This document shows, in pieces, positions 15,768 through 23,548 of a stretch of DNA of 64,000 bases (position 1 is the stretch's first letter; each line of letters opens with the position of its first letter). This DNA comes from Nitrosopumilaceae archaeon. Lineage in GTDB: Archaea; Thermoproteota; Nitrososphaeria; Nitrososphaerales; Nitrosopumilaceae. A model generated the notes under the pieces. It saw only the letters and a list, made by a program, of their open reading frames with translations. It was not told the origin of the DNA and ran no database searches. The translations under genes were made by a program, and so were the position numbers. The stretch spans positions 1 through 64,000 of the forward strand of contig UYNY03000031.1 in the NCBI GenBank assembly GCA_900620265.3. The letters are read 5' to 3'.

Positions 15768-17209
15768 GGCGGCCCCCCCTCGACGCGCGATACGCCCTCG
15801 AGCGCCCTTGCGGCCGCGAGCAGGTCCGCGTCGCGCATGCTGTCCGCCATCAGCTGGACGCCGACGGGCCTGCCGTCCCGGATATCGTACGGGACGGAGA
15901 CGGCGGGGCGGCCCGTCAGGTTCGCCGCCACGGTGTTGGCGTCGACCAGGAACAGCGAGACGGGGTCGTCGATCCGCGAGCCGAGCTCGAACGGGAGCAC
16001 CGGGACCGTCGGGGACAGCAGAAAGTCAAACTCCTTGAACGCGGCGGCGACCTCCCTCGTCAGGGCGCCCCTCGCCTTTTGCGCCTTTAGAAAGTACCTG
16101 CCGGCGTGCCCGGCCGACGGGACGAGCGCGCCGAGCACCATGCGCCTTGCCACCTCGGGGCCTAGCAGCGAGCGCGCCTCCTCGAGATAGTCGGGGTACG
16201 CGAGCCCGGAGCCCTCCCTCGCCGCACCGTACCGGAGGCCGTCAAACCTTGCCAGGTTGCTGCCGGCCTCCGTCGACGTGATTACATAGTAGGCGGCGAC
16301 GGAGTACCTTGCCGCCTCGATCGACACCTCGGAGCACGAGGCGCCGAGCCCCTCGAGGCGCGACGCGGCGTCGCGCGCGGCCGAGGCGACGGCCCCGTCG
16401 ACGCCGTCGCCGACCATCTCGCGTATTATCCCGACGCGCCTGCCCTCGATGCCCGCCTCCGTCCCGGCAAGGTACGGGCCGCACGGGCCCACCGTGGTCG
16501 GATCCATCGGGTCGGGGCCGGCCACCACGTCGAGCATGAGCGCCGCGTCCCGGACGGTCCGAGTGAGGGGGCCGGCCTGCTCGATGCTGTTGGCGTACGA
16601 TATCAGGCCGTGCCGGCTCAGCAGGCCGTACGTGGGCTTGAAGCCGACCACCGAGCAGAAGCTGGCCGGGTTCCTGACGGAGCCGCCCGTGTCGGATCCG
16701 AGCGACGCTGAGCACTCGCAGGCGGCGACTGCCGCGGCGCTGCCGCCCGACGAGCCGCCGGGCACGAGATCCGTCCCCCACGGGTTCCTGGTCGGCCCGA
16801 ACGCGCTGAACTCGGTGGTCAGCCCCATCGCGAACTCGTCCATGTTTGTCTTGCCGACCAGCACGGCGCCCGCGCCGCGGAGCCGGGCCGAGACGGTGGC
16901 CTCGTAGGGGGGCACGTACCCCTCGAGCATCCGCGAGCAGCAGGTAGTCGGCGTGTCGGCGGTGCAGATGTTGTCCTTTAGGGTGACGGGCATCCCGCAG
17001 CAGGGCCCCGGGTCGCCGCCGGACCTTGCCACCTTGTCGACCCGCCTCGCCTCGTCGAGCGCCTCCTCGCGCACTGCCACGAGCGCGTGGAGGTCCCCGT
17101 CGATCCCGCGGATCCTCTCGAGCGTGGCGGCCACAAAGTCCTCGGCCGATATCGAGCCGGACCTGAACCCCTCGACGTACTCGAGGGCCGAGATCCCGAT
17201 GTCGGTCAT
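15764..17209 (-). CDS. gatA: Asp-tRNA(Asn)/Glu-tRNA(Gln) amidotransferase subunit A
   Basis: Amidase-signature glutaminase of GatCAB: releases ammonia from glutamine and feeds it to GatB. The Ser-cis-Ser-Lys triad is intact: Lys78 (VTLKDN), Ser153 (GGSSGGS) and Ser177 (GSDTGGSVRNPASFC). Length 481 aa is standard. The stop overlaps gatB and the start overlaps gatC by 4 nt each, so the three subunits are translationally coupled for stoichiometric assembly. Confidence 0.97.
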   Translation of the reverse strand: MTDIGISALEYVEGFRSGSISAEDFVAATLERIRGIDGDLHALVAVREEALDEARRVDKVARSGGDPGPCCGMPVTLKDNICTADTPTTCCSRMLEGYVPPYEATVSARLRGAGAVLVGKTNMDEFAMGLTTEFSAFGPTRNPWGTDLVPGGSSGGSAAAVAACECSASLGSDTGGSVRNPASFCSVVGFKPTYGLLSRHGLISYANSIEQAGPLTRTVRDAALMLDVVAGPDPMDPTTVGPCGPYLAGTEAGIEGRRVGIIREMVGDGVDGAVASAARDAASRLEGLGASCSEVSIEAARYSVAAYYVITSTEAGSNLARFDGLRYGAAREGSGLAYPDYLEEARSLLGPEVARRMVLGALVPSAGHAGRYFLKAQKARGALTREVAAAFKEFDFLLSPTVPVLPFELGSRIDDPVSLFLVDANTVAANLTGRPAVSVPYDIRDGRPVGVQLMADSMRDADLLAAARALEGVSRVEGGPP

Positions 17210-17472
17210 GGCATCCTTGGCGCGCGCAGGTAGCCGTCCCGGAACCTGTCCGGGTCGGCCGGCGGCGGCCCCCCGTACGGCACGTGCTCGTCCTCGCGCA
17301 GGTCGTCCACCCCCGCCTCGGGGTGGACCATCTCCTCGTCGGCGTACCCCGCAGAGTCGAGCGTCTCAAAATAGTCCAGCATGGCGCCCACCTTTGACTC
17401 GAGCACCCCCGGATCCGCCACGCGGATCCTCATCAGGCGGGCGGCCCGCAGCACGTCGTCGTGGCCGGCCAC
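17206..17472 (-). CDS. gatC: Asp-tRNA(Asn)/Glu-tRNA(Gln) amidotransferase subunit C
   Basis: An 88-aa subunit that wraps around and stabilises GatA/GatB. Family features are the N-terminal helix (LRAARLMRIRV), LDYFETLDS, and the conserved C-terminal LREDEHVPY-type segment. It starts at GTG 17472, directly abutting the aspS stop (17473-17475), and overlaps gatA by 4 nt. Confidence 0.92.
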   Translation of the reverse strand: MAGHDDVLRAARLMRIRVADPGVLESKVGAMLDYFETLDSAGYADEEMVHPEAGVDDLREDEHVPYGGPPPADPDRFRDGYLRAPRMP

Positions 17473-18762
17473 CTACGGCACCAGCCTGTCCACGTCCCGC
17501 GGGTACAGCGCGACGTCGCGTATGTTCTGGGATCCTGTCAGCGCCATCATCAGCCGCTCAAGCCCGATCCCAAAGCCGGCGTGGGGCGGCATCCCATAGT
17601 CAAACGCGCCAAGGTGGTGCCCGAACGCGGCCGGGTCGAGCCCCTTGTCGGCGAGCCTCCGCTCGAGGTCGGCCCGGCAGCTTATCCTCGAGCTGCCCGA
17701 CGATACCTCAAGGTCGCCGTACATGAGGTCGAACGACTCGGACGTGCGCGGGTCGCCCGGCGACCCCCTCACGTAGAACGGCTTGGGGGCCAGCGGCCAG
17801 TCCGTCACAAAGTAAAACCCCTCCATGCCCGCCTTTTTCAGGTGGGACGGGTACAGGTCGTCGCCCCACTCGGCGCCGGCGCCGGCGGCGCGGACGCGCT
17901 CTATCATCTCAGAGTAGGTGTGGCGCGGGATCACGCCTATCTCCGGCGGGGTGATCCCGGACGAGGGGTTCTCCGCCGCGTGCTCGGCGACGGCGCCGGC
18001 CGCTGCGCGCACGACACCCTCGGCCCTTGACATGGCCTCCCCGTACCCGGCGAACGACTCCTCGATATCTATCGAGACTGCCTCTGCAAGGTGGCGCGGC
18101 GTCCTTGACGCCTCGGCCCGGAAGATGGGGCCGATCTCGTACACGCGGTCAAGCCCCATCACGAGCTGCTCCTTGTACAGCTGCGGGCTCTGCGCAAGGA
18201 ACGCCTGCTTGTCGTAAAAGAAGATCGCAAAGAGCGCCGCGCCCCCCTCCGTCGCGCTCGATATCAGCTTGGGGGTGCTAACCTCCACAAAGTCCTCCCC
18301 CTCGAGGTACCTGCGGACGGCCGAGAGCGCCCGGGCCCTTGCCAAAAAGACGTGCCGCACGGGCGGGCGCCTCATGTCGATGTACCTTGCGCCGAGCCGG
18401 GTGTCGATGTTCCTGACGGTGAGGGCCGTCGGCTCGAACGGCGGCGCCCTCGAGGCCTCGGAGAGCACGTCCAGGCCGGACGGGGCCATCTCCCTGCCGC
18501 CGGGCGCCTTTGAGGAGGACCGGATCACGCCGCGGGCCGAGACCGACGTGTGCGGCCTCAGCGAGGCGACCTGCGAGACGAGCCCGTCCGCGCACTCGCC
18601 CCTCTTTGCGACAAGCAGGATCTCGCCGGTGCTGTCGGATATGGTGGCAAAGCTTATCGCCCCGTGCGCCCGAACCGTGACGACCCAGCCGGCGACCGCC
18701 GCCTCCTGCCCGTCCATACCTGCCGTGATGCGCCCGATGCTTGTCCGCGCCCGCCCCTCCAT
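17473..18762 (-). CDS. aspS: Aspartyl-tRNA synthetase (archaeal, probably non-discriminating)
   Basis: Class IIb synthetase of 429 aa: N-terminal OB fold (about 1-105, AGWVVTVRAHGAISFATISD), motif 2 (IFRAEASRTPRHLAEAVSID) and motif 3 (GFGIGLERLMMAL). Being first in an operon with gatCAB strongly suggests it also charges tRNA-Asn with Asp, which GatCAB amidates; discrimination residues cannot be judged by eye. I chose ATG 18762 because a box A (18788-18796) is about 28 bp upstream and the further N-terminal frame is a Pro/Arg-rich shadow. Confidence 0.95.
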   Translation of the reverse strand: MEGRARTSIGRITAGMDGQEAAVAGWVVTVRAHGAISFATISDSTGEILLVAKRGECADGLVSQVASLRPHTSVSARGVIRSSSKAPGGREMAPSGLDVLSEASRAPPFEPTALTVRNIDTRLGARYIDMRRPPVRHVFLARARALSAVRRYLEGEDFVEVSTPKLISSATEGGAALFAIFFYDKQAFLAQSPQLYKEQLVMGLDRVYEIGPIFRAEASRTPRHLAEAVSIDIEESFAGYGEAMSRAEGVVRAAAGAVAEHAAENPSSGITPPEIGVIPRHTYSEMIERVRAAGAGAEWGDDLYPSHLKKAGMEGFYFVTDWPLAPKPFYVRGSPGDPRTSESFDLMYGDLEVSSGSSRISCRADLERRLADKGLDPAAFGHHLGAFDYGMPPHAGFGIGLERLMMALTGSQNIRDVALYPRDVDRLVP

Positions 18763-18787
18763 GATGCGCGGGGCCCGGGCGCCATCC

Positions 18788-18796
18788 GTAATTAGT
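18788..18796 (-). promoter_or_regulatory. Box A for the aspS-gatCAB operon
   Basis: ACTAATTAC on the minus strand, about 28-30 bp upstream of ATG 18762. It excludes the open-frame extension that runs to 18915. Confidence 0.55.
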
Positions 18797-18848
18797 TTTT
18801 CACTGCGGGCGGATCGGATTAAATTGGAGCGTCCCCGGGGCCGCGGCG

Positions 18849-19049
18849 GTGGCGTTGTCCGAGAGGGAGAGGGCGGTGGCGGCGGTGGCGGGCGCCATAG
18901 CGGCCTTTGCGGCAAGGCCGACCGGCGGGGAGCCGGCCTCGATGTACGAGTTCGTCCTCCGGTGCGCCCCGGAGGGCGTGAAACCCATGATAGACGCGGC
19001 CCTCATAGACGAGGTCTTCGAGTACGCCGCCTCGGGGGGCGGGGCATGA
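18849..19049 (+). CDS. 66-aa hypothetical protein coupled to purP
   Basis: Begins at GTG 18849 and is mostly helical and alanine-rich (RAVAAVAGAIAAFAARPTGG), with a C-terminal part EGVKPMIDAALIDEVFEYA. No family recognised. Its stop overlaps the purP start (ATGA at 19046), so it is likely the leader gene of a two-gene unit. The AT-rich TTAAATT just upstream (about 18819-18825) may supply the promoter. Confidence 0.5.
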   Translation: MALSERERAVAAVAGAIAAFAARPTGGEPASMYEFVLRCAPEGVKPMIDAALIDEVFEYAASGGGA

Positions 19050-20071
19050 GGTCGGTCGCGACCCTCGGGTCCCACTGCGCCCTCCAGCTGCTAAAGGGCG
19101 CAAAGGACGAGGGGCTCCGCACCGTCCTCGTCTGCGAGAGGGGGCGCCTCGGGCTCTACGGGAGGTACCCGTTCATCGACGTGACCGTGCCGGTCGACTC
19201 GTTTGCAGAGGTGGCCGGCCAGGAGTGCAGGAGGGTGCTTGCCGAGAACAAGTCGGTGCTCGTGCCGCACGGCACGCTGGTGGCGCAGCTTGGCGAGTCC
19301 GAGATATCGTCCATAGAGGCGCCCGTCTTTGGGAACCGCCGGATGCTCAGGTGGGAGTCGGACCGAGTCCTCAAGGAGAAGCTGATGCGGGAGGCGGGGC
19401 TGCGCGTGCCGGATCCCGTCGCGTCCCCGGCCGACATATCGGGGCCCGTCATAGCAAAGAGGCAGGGGGCCGCCGGCGGGCGCGGGTACTTTGTCTCGTC
19501 GACGCCGCAAGAGTACGAGGAGAAGAGGGCCGCGCTCGTCTCTGACGGGACGATCTCTGACGGCGAGGAGCTCTACCTGCAGAGGTACGTGCCCGGCGTG
19601 CTCGCATACCTGCAGTACTTTTACTCGCCGCTCCACGGGCGCCTCGAGTTCTTTGGCGCGGACCAGCGGCACGAGTCCGACATCGAGGGGCTGGCCCGTA
19701 TCCCGGCCGCGCAGCAGCCCGGCTCGGGGTGGACGCCGTCCTTCAACGTGATAGGGAACAGCCCCATAGTGCTGCGCGAGTCGCTGCTTGACGGGGCGTA
19801 CCGGATGGGCGAGTCGTTCGTCGAGGCGTCAGGCAGGCTGGTCGGGCCCGGCATGAACGGCCCGTTCTGCATCGAGGGCGTCTACGGGGCCGACGCCTCG
19901 TTCACGTCGTTCGAGTTCTCCGCCAGGATCGTGGCCGGCACCAGCGTCTACATGGGCGGCTCGCCGTATTACGGGCTCCTCTTCGGGGAGGAGATGAGCA
20001 TGGGGCGCCGAATAGCCCGCGAGATACGGGAGGCCGACGAGTCGGGCAGGCTCGGCGAGGTCGCCTTCTAG
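19046..20071 (+). CDS. purP: FAICAR synthetase PurP
   Basis: Archaeal ATP-grasp enzyme that formylates AICAR to FAICAR with formate and ATP, replacing the PurH transformylase. The 341-aa protein shows MRSVATLGSHCALQLLKGAK at the N-terminus, PVIAKRQGAAGGRGYFV as the ATP-grasp loop, EELYLQRYVPGVLAYLQYFY, and the metal/ATP site FCIEGVYGADASFTSFEFSA. I chose ATG 19046 (ATGA overlap with the upstream gene); the open frame continues upstream into the antisense of aspS without family similarity. The 3' end overlaps phnE by 4 nt. Confidence 0.95.
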   Translation: MRSVATLGSHCALQLLKGAKDEGLRTVLVCERGRLGLYGRYPFIDVTVPVDSFAEVAGQECRRVLAENKSVLVPHGTLVAQLGESEISSIEAPVFGNRRMLRWESDRVLKEKLMREAGLRVPDPVASPADISGPVIAKRQGAAGGRGYFVSSTPQEYEEKRAALVSDGTISDGEELYLQRYVPGVLAYLQYFYSPLHGRLEFFGADQRHESDIEGLARIPAAQQPGSGWTPSFNVIGNSPIVLRESLLDGAYRMGESFVEASGRLVGPGMNGPFCIEGVYGADASFTSFEFSARIVAGTSVYMGGSPYYGLLFGEEMSMGRRIAREIREADESGRLGEVAF

Positions 20072-20838
20072 GGGCCCGAGTACGGCCTCACGATGTACCT
20101 GTCGCGGATCCTGGTGCTGGCCCAGTCGATGGCAAGCACCGAGGCGAGCACCACCAGCATGAAGACTGCCGCCTTGCCGTACTCGAAGAACTGCAGGTAC
20201 GTTATGACGTAGAACCCGATGCCGCCGGCCCCCACGAGCCCGAGTATGCTGGTCTGCCTGATGTTATAGTCCAGCATGTAGAGCAGCTGCCCGAGCAGGT
20301 GGGAGGCCGACTCTGGTATCACGACATGGCGCACAAGCTGCAGCCGCGAGGCGCCTATGGCAAGGACGGCGTCCATCGGCTCCGGATCTATGGCCTCTAT
20401 CACCTCGTACTGGAGCTTTGCGACGAACCCGACGGTATACATGATTATCGCGAGGATGCCGGCAAACGGGCCGATCCCGACCATTATCACGAAGAGGATC
20501 GCCCACAGTATCGAGGGGAAGGTTCGGACGGCCGCCAGCAGGGCGCGCACCGGCGCGTGGACGTACGCCGGCGCGATGTTGCGCGCCGCAAGCAGGCTCA
20601 TCGGCAGCGCGATTGCCACGCCCACCATCGTCCCGACGAACGCCATCTGGATGGTCTCGGCCATCGCCAGCAGCGCGTCGGGGACGAGCCCGGGGTCCAC
20701 CTGGATCATCTCCTCGGCCACTATCCAGAGGTTCGGCAGGCCCCCGATGAAGAGGCCGGGGTTGGCGCCCAGGTTGACGGAGGCGGCCACCACCAGGGCC
20801 ACTATTATCCCGGCCACCAGGTTGCCGCTAGGCGTCAC
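20068..20838 (-). CDS. phnE: Phosphonate ABC transporter permease PhnE
   Basis: A 256-aa inner-membrane permease with about six hydrophobic segments, starting GNLVAGIIVALVVAASVNLG. The EAA-type cytoplasmic loop that contacts the ATPase is visible (EAIDPEPMDAVLAIGASRLQ), followed by the PhnE-type IRQTSILGLVGAGGIGFYV. It is last in the leftward phnD-phnC-phnE operon; its start overlaps the phnC stop by 11 nt. Imports phosphonates or possibly phosphite. Confidence 0.92.
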   Translation of the reverse strand: MTPSGNLVAGIIVALVVAASVNLGANPGLFIGGLPNLWIVAEEMIQVDPGLVPDALLAMAETIQMAFVGTMVGVAIALPMSLLAARNIAPAYVHAPVRALLAAVRTFPSILWAILFVIMVGIGPFAGILAIIMYTVGFVAKLQYEVIEAIDPEPMDAVLAIGASRLQLVRHVVIPESASHLLGQLLYMLDYNIRQTSILGLVGAGGIGFYVITYLQFFEYGKAAVFMLVVLASVLAIDWASTRIRDRYIVRPYSGP

Positions 20839-21652
20839 GGCTGTACGCCTCCACCGCCTCCCTGGTGCTCTGCGAGCCGGTCTGAAAGTCCGTTATCGAG
20901 TCGCCGTCCACCCCGATCTCCAGCACCTTTTTTCCCTCGCTGATGACGGCGACGCGGCTGGCATACTCGAGGGCGAGGCTCACGTCGTGGTGGACCATCA
21001 CGGCCGTCAGGCCGGTCCTCCGCTGCGCCTCCGAGACGAGCCCCATTATCTCGCGCGCCGTGCCGGGGTCAAGCTCAGAGACGATCTCGTCGGCGAGCAG
21101 GATGGTGGGATGCTGCATCAGGGCGCGCGCTATGGCGACGCGGCGCCGCTCGCCCCCGCTCAGCGCGTGCGCCTTTCTATGGCCCATCCCGCCGAGCCCG
21201 ACGCTTGCAAGGACGCGCTCGGCCTCGGCCACCTCGCCCTCGGGAAAGCGGCCCAGCGCCGACTGGACGGCGCCGAGCCGCGGCAGCGCCCCGAGCAGGA
21301 CGTTGCGCAGCACGGTGGTGTTCTTTACGAGCCCCAGGTTCTGCGGTATGTAGCCGATGGTGCGCAGCGTGCGCCGGAAGCGCCTGCCGCGCGCGTCGGG
21401 GACGTCGTACCCGACGCGGACGGCGCCCCTCTCGGGCGCCAGCATGCCGTTCATCAGGCGGAGCAGGGTCGACTTGCCGGAGCCGGACCTGCCGACTATG
21501 GCATAGTTGGAGCCGCTCTCTATCGAGGCGCTGACCCCCCGGAGCGCGTGGCCGGAGCCGTACGTGGCCCAGACGTCGTTCATCTGGATTATCCGCCGCA
21601 GCCCGATGGGGCGCGCCCCCTCATCCATGGCGGGCAGGCCTGCCGCCTCCAT
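20828..21652 (-). CDS. phnC: Phosphonate ABC transporter ATP-binding protein PhnC
   Basis: A 274-aa ABC ATPase: Walker A GRSGSGKST, Q-loop YIPQNLGLV, signature LSGGERRRVAIARAL, Walker B ILLADEIVSELD and switch His in VMVHHD. ATG 21652 is 13 nt after the phnD stop; internal ATGs at 21628 or 21583 remain possible because the first 23 residues are not conserved in the family. It couples ATP hydrolysis to PhnE. Confidence 0.93.
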   Translation of the reverse strand: MEAAGLPAMDEGARPIGLRRIIQMNDVWATYGSGHALRGVSASIESGSNYAIVGRSGSGKSTLLRLMNGMLAPERGAVRVGYDVPDARGRRFRRTLRTIGYIPQNLGLVKNTTVLRNVLLGALPRLGAVQSALGRFPEGEVAEAERVLASVGLGGMGHRKAHALSGGERRRVAIARALMQHPTILLADEIVSELDPGTAREIMGLVSEAQRRTGLTAVMVHHDVSLALEYASRVAVISEGKKVLEIGVDGDSITDFQTGSQSTREAVEAYSRDA

Positions 21653-21665
21653 ATGACACTGCCGC

Positions 21666-22667
21666 TCACGTGCCCGCCGGCGCCGACTTGTCGTACTTTG
21701 CCAGTATCCTCTGCTCGAGGCCGGCAAGCCCGTCAAGCACCGTCCCAAAGTCGCCAAAGTGCAGGTCCGTGCTGGTCGGCACCATCGCCTCGGCCCCGTA
21801 CATGTCCACCAGTATCTGGTTGTGCTCGTCATAGTTGAGCTTTATCATCGCCTCGACGAGCGCCTCGCGCGCCGGGCCGCCCAGGTCGGCCGACGCCACC
21901 AGGACGTGCGAGGGGACGCGGCCGATCGATGCGGCGGGGCGGATCTTTGTCTGGTCCCCAGGTTCAAGGTACTTTTGCGCGGCGATGTCAGAGCCGAACG
22001 CGGCGTCCACCCTGCCCTCGATCAGCAGGTCGAGCGCCGCCTTGTAGCCGCCGGCGAACGTGTGGCTCTCAAAGTTCTCGCCGAGCGCCTTCTCGAGCGC
22101 CACGATGTCGTCACCTGCAACGGTTATCGAGCCGCCTGACACGAGCGTCCCGACGGGGCGCACGAACCCCGAGGACCCCGTGATGCTGGTAAACGCGACC
22201 CTCTTGCCGACGGTGTCCTCGAGCGACTGTATGCTGTTATCAGCGCTTGGCGCCCAGACCGTGGCCTGGTAGCTCGTCTTGCCGTTGACGAGCTCTGCCA
22301 TCAGCACCTCCGCGCCGGCCTGCCTGTGCGCTATCCAGGCCGGGCCCGTGTCCATCATGGCGGCATCAAGGTGGCCGAACCTGAGCGACTCGATTATAGG
22401 CTCGTACGCGGTGGCGTACGTGACTGATACTGGAATGCCAAGCTCCGATGAGAGGAACTGCTCTAGCGCGCGCGACTTTGCCTCCGGCTCCTTGCCCTTC
22501 TCGACGGGGATCAGCCCGATGTCCAGCCTCTCGATGCCGGCGTCCGTGTTTGCCTCGGAGATCTGCATGTCCGTGCCGTCAGGATCCACCGTGGCAGATA
22601 TGGCGATCCCGCCGCCGACTAGCGCGCCCGCGATGATGATTGCCGCAACGACTGGCATCTGCCTCAT
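21666..22667 (-). CDS. phnD: Phosphonate-binding protein PhnD (membrane-anchored)
   Basis: A 333-aa type 2 periplasmic-binding-fold protein: N-terminal membrane anchor (PVVAAIIIAGALVGGGIAIS), then the PhnD hallmark DIGLIPVEKGKEPEAKSRAL, LSSELGIPVSVTYATAYEPI and AAMMDTGPAWIAHRQAGAEV. There is no lipobox Cys, so anchoring is by the N-terminal helix. Box A (22689-22697) lies 27 bp upstream of ATG 22667 and a perfect 16-bp palindrome lies 11 bp further up, next to two regulator genes, so regulated expression is likely. Confidence 0.93.
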   Translation of the reverse strand: MRQMPVVAAIIIAGALVGGGIAISATVDPDGTDMQISEANTDAGIERLDIGLIPVEKGKEPEAKSRALEQFLSSELGIPVSVTYATAYEPIIESLRFGHLDAAMMDTGPAWIAHRQAGAEVLMAELVNGKTSYQATVWAPSADNSIQSLEDTVGKRVAFTSITGSSGFVRPVGTLVSGGSITVAGDDIVALEKALGENFESHTFAGGYKAALDLLIEGRVDAAFGSDIAAQKYLEPGDQTKIRPAASIGRVPSHVLVASADLGGPAREALVEAMIKLNYDEHNQILVDMYGAEAMVPTSTDLHFGDFGTVLDGLAGLEQRILAKYDKSAPAGT

Positions 22668-22688
22668 GCGGGCGGCCCGCCCGTGCGG

Positions 22689-22697
22689 CTATTTAAG
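22689..22697 (-). promoter_or_regulatory. Box A for phnDCE
   Basis: CTTAAATAG on the minus strand, 27 bp upstream of ATG 22667, giving a leaderless transporter mRNA. Confidence 0.7.
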
Positions 22698-22708
22698 AGT
22701 TATTTTCA

Positions 22709-22724
22709 TTCCAAAGTTTTGGAA
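22709..22724. promoter_or_regulatory. Perfect 16-bp palindrome upstream of phnD
   Basis: TTCCAAAGTTTTGGAA is an exact inverted repeat ending 11 bp upstream of the phnD box A. A related element (23492-23507) lies upstream of the neighbouring regulator operon, so this is a good candidate operator for one or both winged-helix proteins. Confidence 0.65.
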
Positions 22725-22767
22725 CAACTATCGGTAACGGGGCGCGGGCCCGGCAGGCACGGCGCCG

Positions 22768-23109
22768 CTACTCGGGGAGCCGCGCGTTCGGGCGCAGGCT
22801 CAGGACGGGCTCCGGCCCCTCCATCGTTATCTCGACCTTTGAGACGCGGCTCCGGTACTGCTTTACCTTCTTGCCCTCCGGCGATATTACGAACCGGCTC
22901 ACCTCGACGAGCCCCAGCTCCTCGAGTATCGAGAGCGACTTGTACGCCGTCGAGAGCGAGATTCCCGCCTCGTCTGACACCATGGTGGCGTCCTTTGGGG
23001 CGCCCGTCAGGGAGAAGAGGACGGCGCGCGTGCAGACGTTGCTGAGCGACTCGATGATCCGCTGGGTCGTGTCAAGCTCGAGGCCGGCCTCGCTGCGCGC
23101 GTCCACCAT
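22768..23109 (-). CDS. Winged-helix transcriptional regulator, second of a paralogous pair
   Basis: A 113-aa winged helix-turn-helix protein: TTQRIIESLSNVCTRAVLFS, recognition region AGISLSTAYKSLSILEELGL, and a wing VISPEGKKVKQYRSRVSKVE. The C-terminal beta segment (YRSRVSKVEITMEGPEPVLS) matches its upstream neighbour (YRSRIRGATIEIRAGAPRLK), so the two arose by tandem duplication. ATG 23109 is one base after the upstream stop, so both are on one mRNA. It probably regulates phnDCE and/or itself. Confidence 0.82.
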   Translation of the reverse strand: MVDARSEAGLELDTTQRIIESLSNVCTRAVLFSLTGAPKDATMVSDEAGISLSTAYKSLSILEELGLVEVSRFVISPEGKKVKQYRSRVSKVEITMEGPEPVLSLRPNARLPE

Positions 23110-23110
23110 C

Positions 23111-23440
23111 TCACCTCGGCACCAGCTTCAGCCGCGGCGCCCCGGCCCTTATCTCGATGGTCGCGCCCCTTATGCGGCTCCTGTACATCTTTATGTTCCT
23201 GCCCTTCCTGGTGAGCAGCTCCTCCTCCACTATGAGCAGCGTCAGCGTCTCAAGGTCCCCAAGCTTTTTGTACACGGTGCTCATCGGCATCTTTAGCAGC
23301 GCGGCCAGCGACGTGGCGCTCTGCGCCCTGCGGACGGTGGAGAGAAGTATCGAGCGCGCGTCAGAGTCTGCGAGCGCCTCTATCACCTTCTGCGTTACGT
23401 CCAGGCCGCTGTGGCGTGGCAGCGTGATCCGCCGTGACAA
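23111..23440 (-). CDS. Winged-helix transcriptional regulator, first of a paralogous pair
   Basis: A 109-aa winged-helix protein: VTQKVIEALADSDARSILLS, recognition helix region MPMSTVYKKLGDLETLTLL, wing and tail EELLTRKGRNIKMYRSRIRG. A TTG at 23440 is chosen because a box A (23463-23470) sits 26 bp upstream; the open frame continues to 23497 but would then contain the promoter. The second regulator follows immediately. Confidence 0.78.
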   Translation of the reverse strand: MSRRITLPRHSGLDVTQKVIEALADSDARSILLSTVRRAQSATSLAALLKMPMSTVYKKLGDLETLTLLIVEEELLTRKGRNIKMYRSRIRGATIEIRAGAPRLKLVPR

Positions 23441-23458
23441 CGGGCCGCCGCCAGGTGT

Positions 23459-23488
23459 TTGGTATTTAAGTGGTTGGTATTCAAGTCG
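23459..23488 (+). repeat. Tandem 15-bp direct repeat over the regulator promoter
   Basis: TTGGTATTTAAGTGG (23459-23473) is followed directly by TTGGTATTCAAGTCG (23474-23488), 13 of 15 identical. The copy nearest the gene contains the box A (23463-23470); the second is a degenerate copy, so this may be a duplicated promoter or an operator pair. Confidence 0.6.
23463..23470 (-). promoter_or_regulatory. Box A for the regulator operon
   Basis: CTTAAATA on the minus strand, 26 bp upstream of TTG 23440; it decides that start. Confidence 0.6.
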
Positions 23489-23491
23489 TTG

Positions 23492-23507
23492 TTCCAAGAT
23501 GTGGGAA
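23492..23507. promoter_or_regulatory. Imperfect 16-bp palindrome upstream of the regulator operon
   Basis: TTCCAAGATGTGGGAA shares its TTCCAA left half and GGAA right end with the perfect palindrome at 22709-22724, at equal 16-bp length. It lies 21 bp upstream of the regulator box A, suggesting autoregulation by the same protein. Confidence 0.5.
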
Positions 23508-23548
23508 TCACGCGGGCGATCAATTCCGGCCGAACCATCGCGGCCGGG

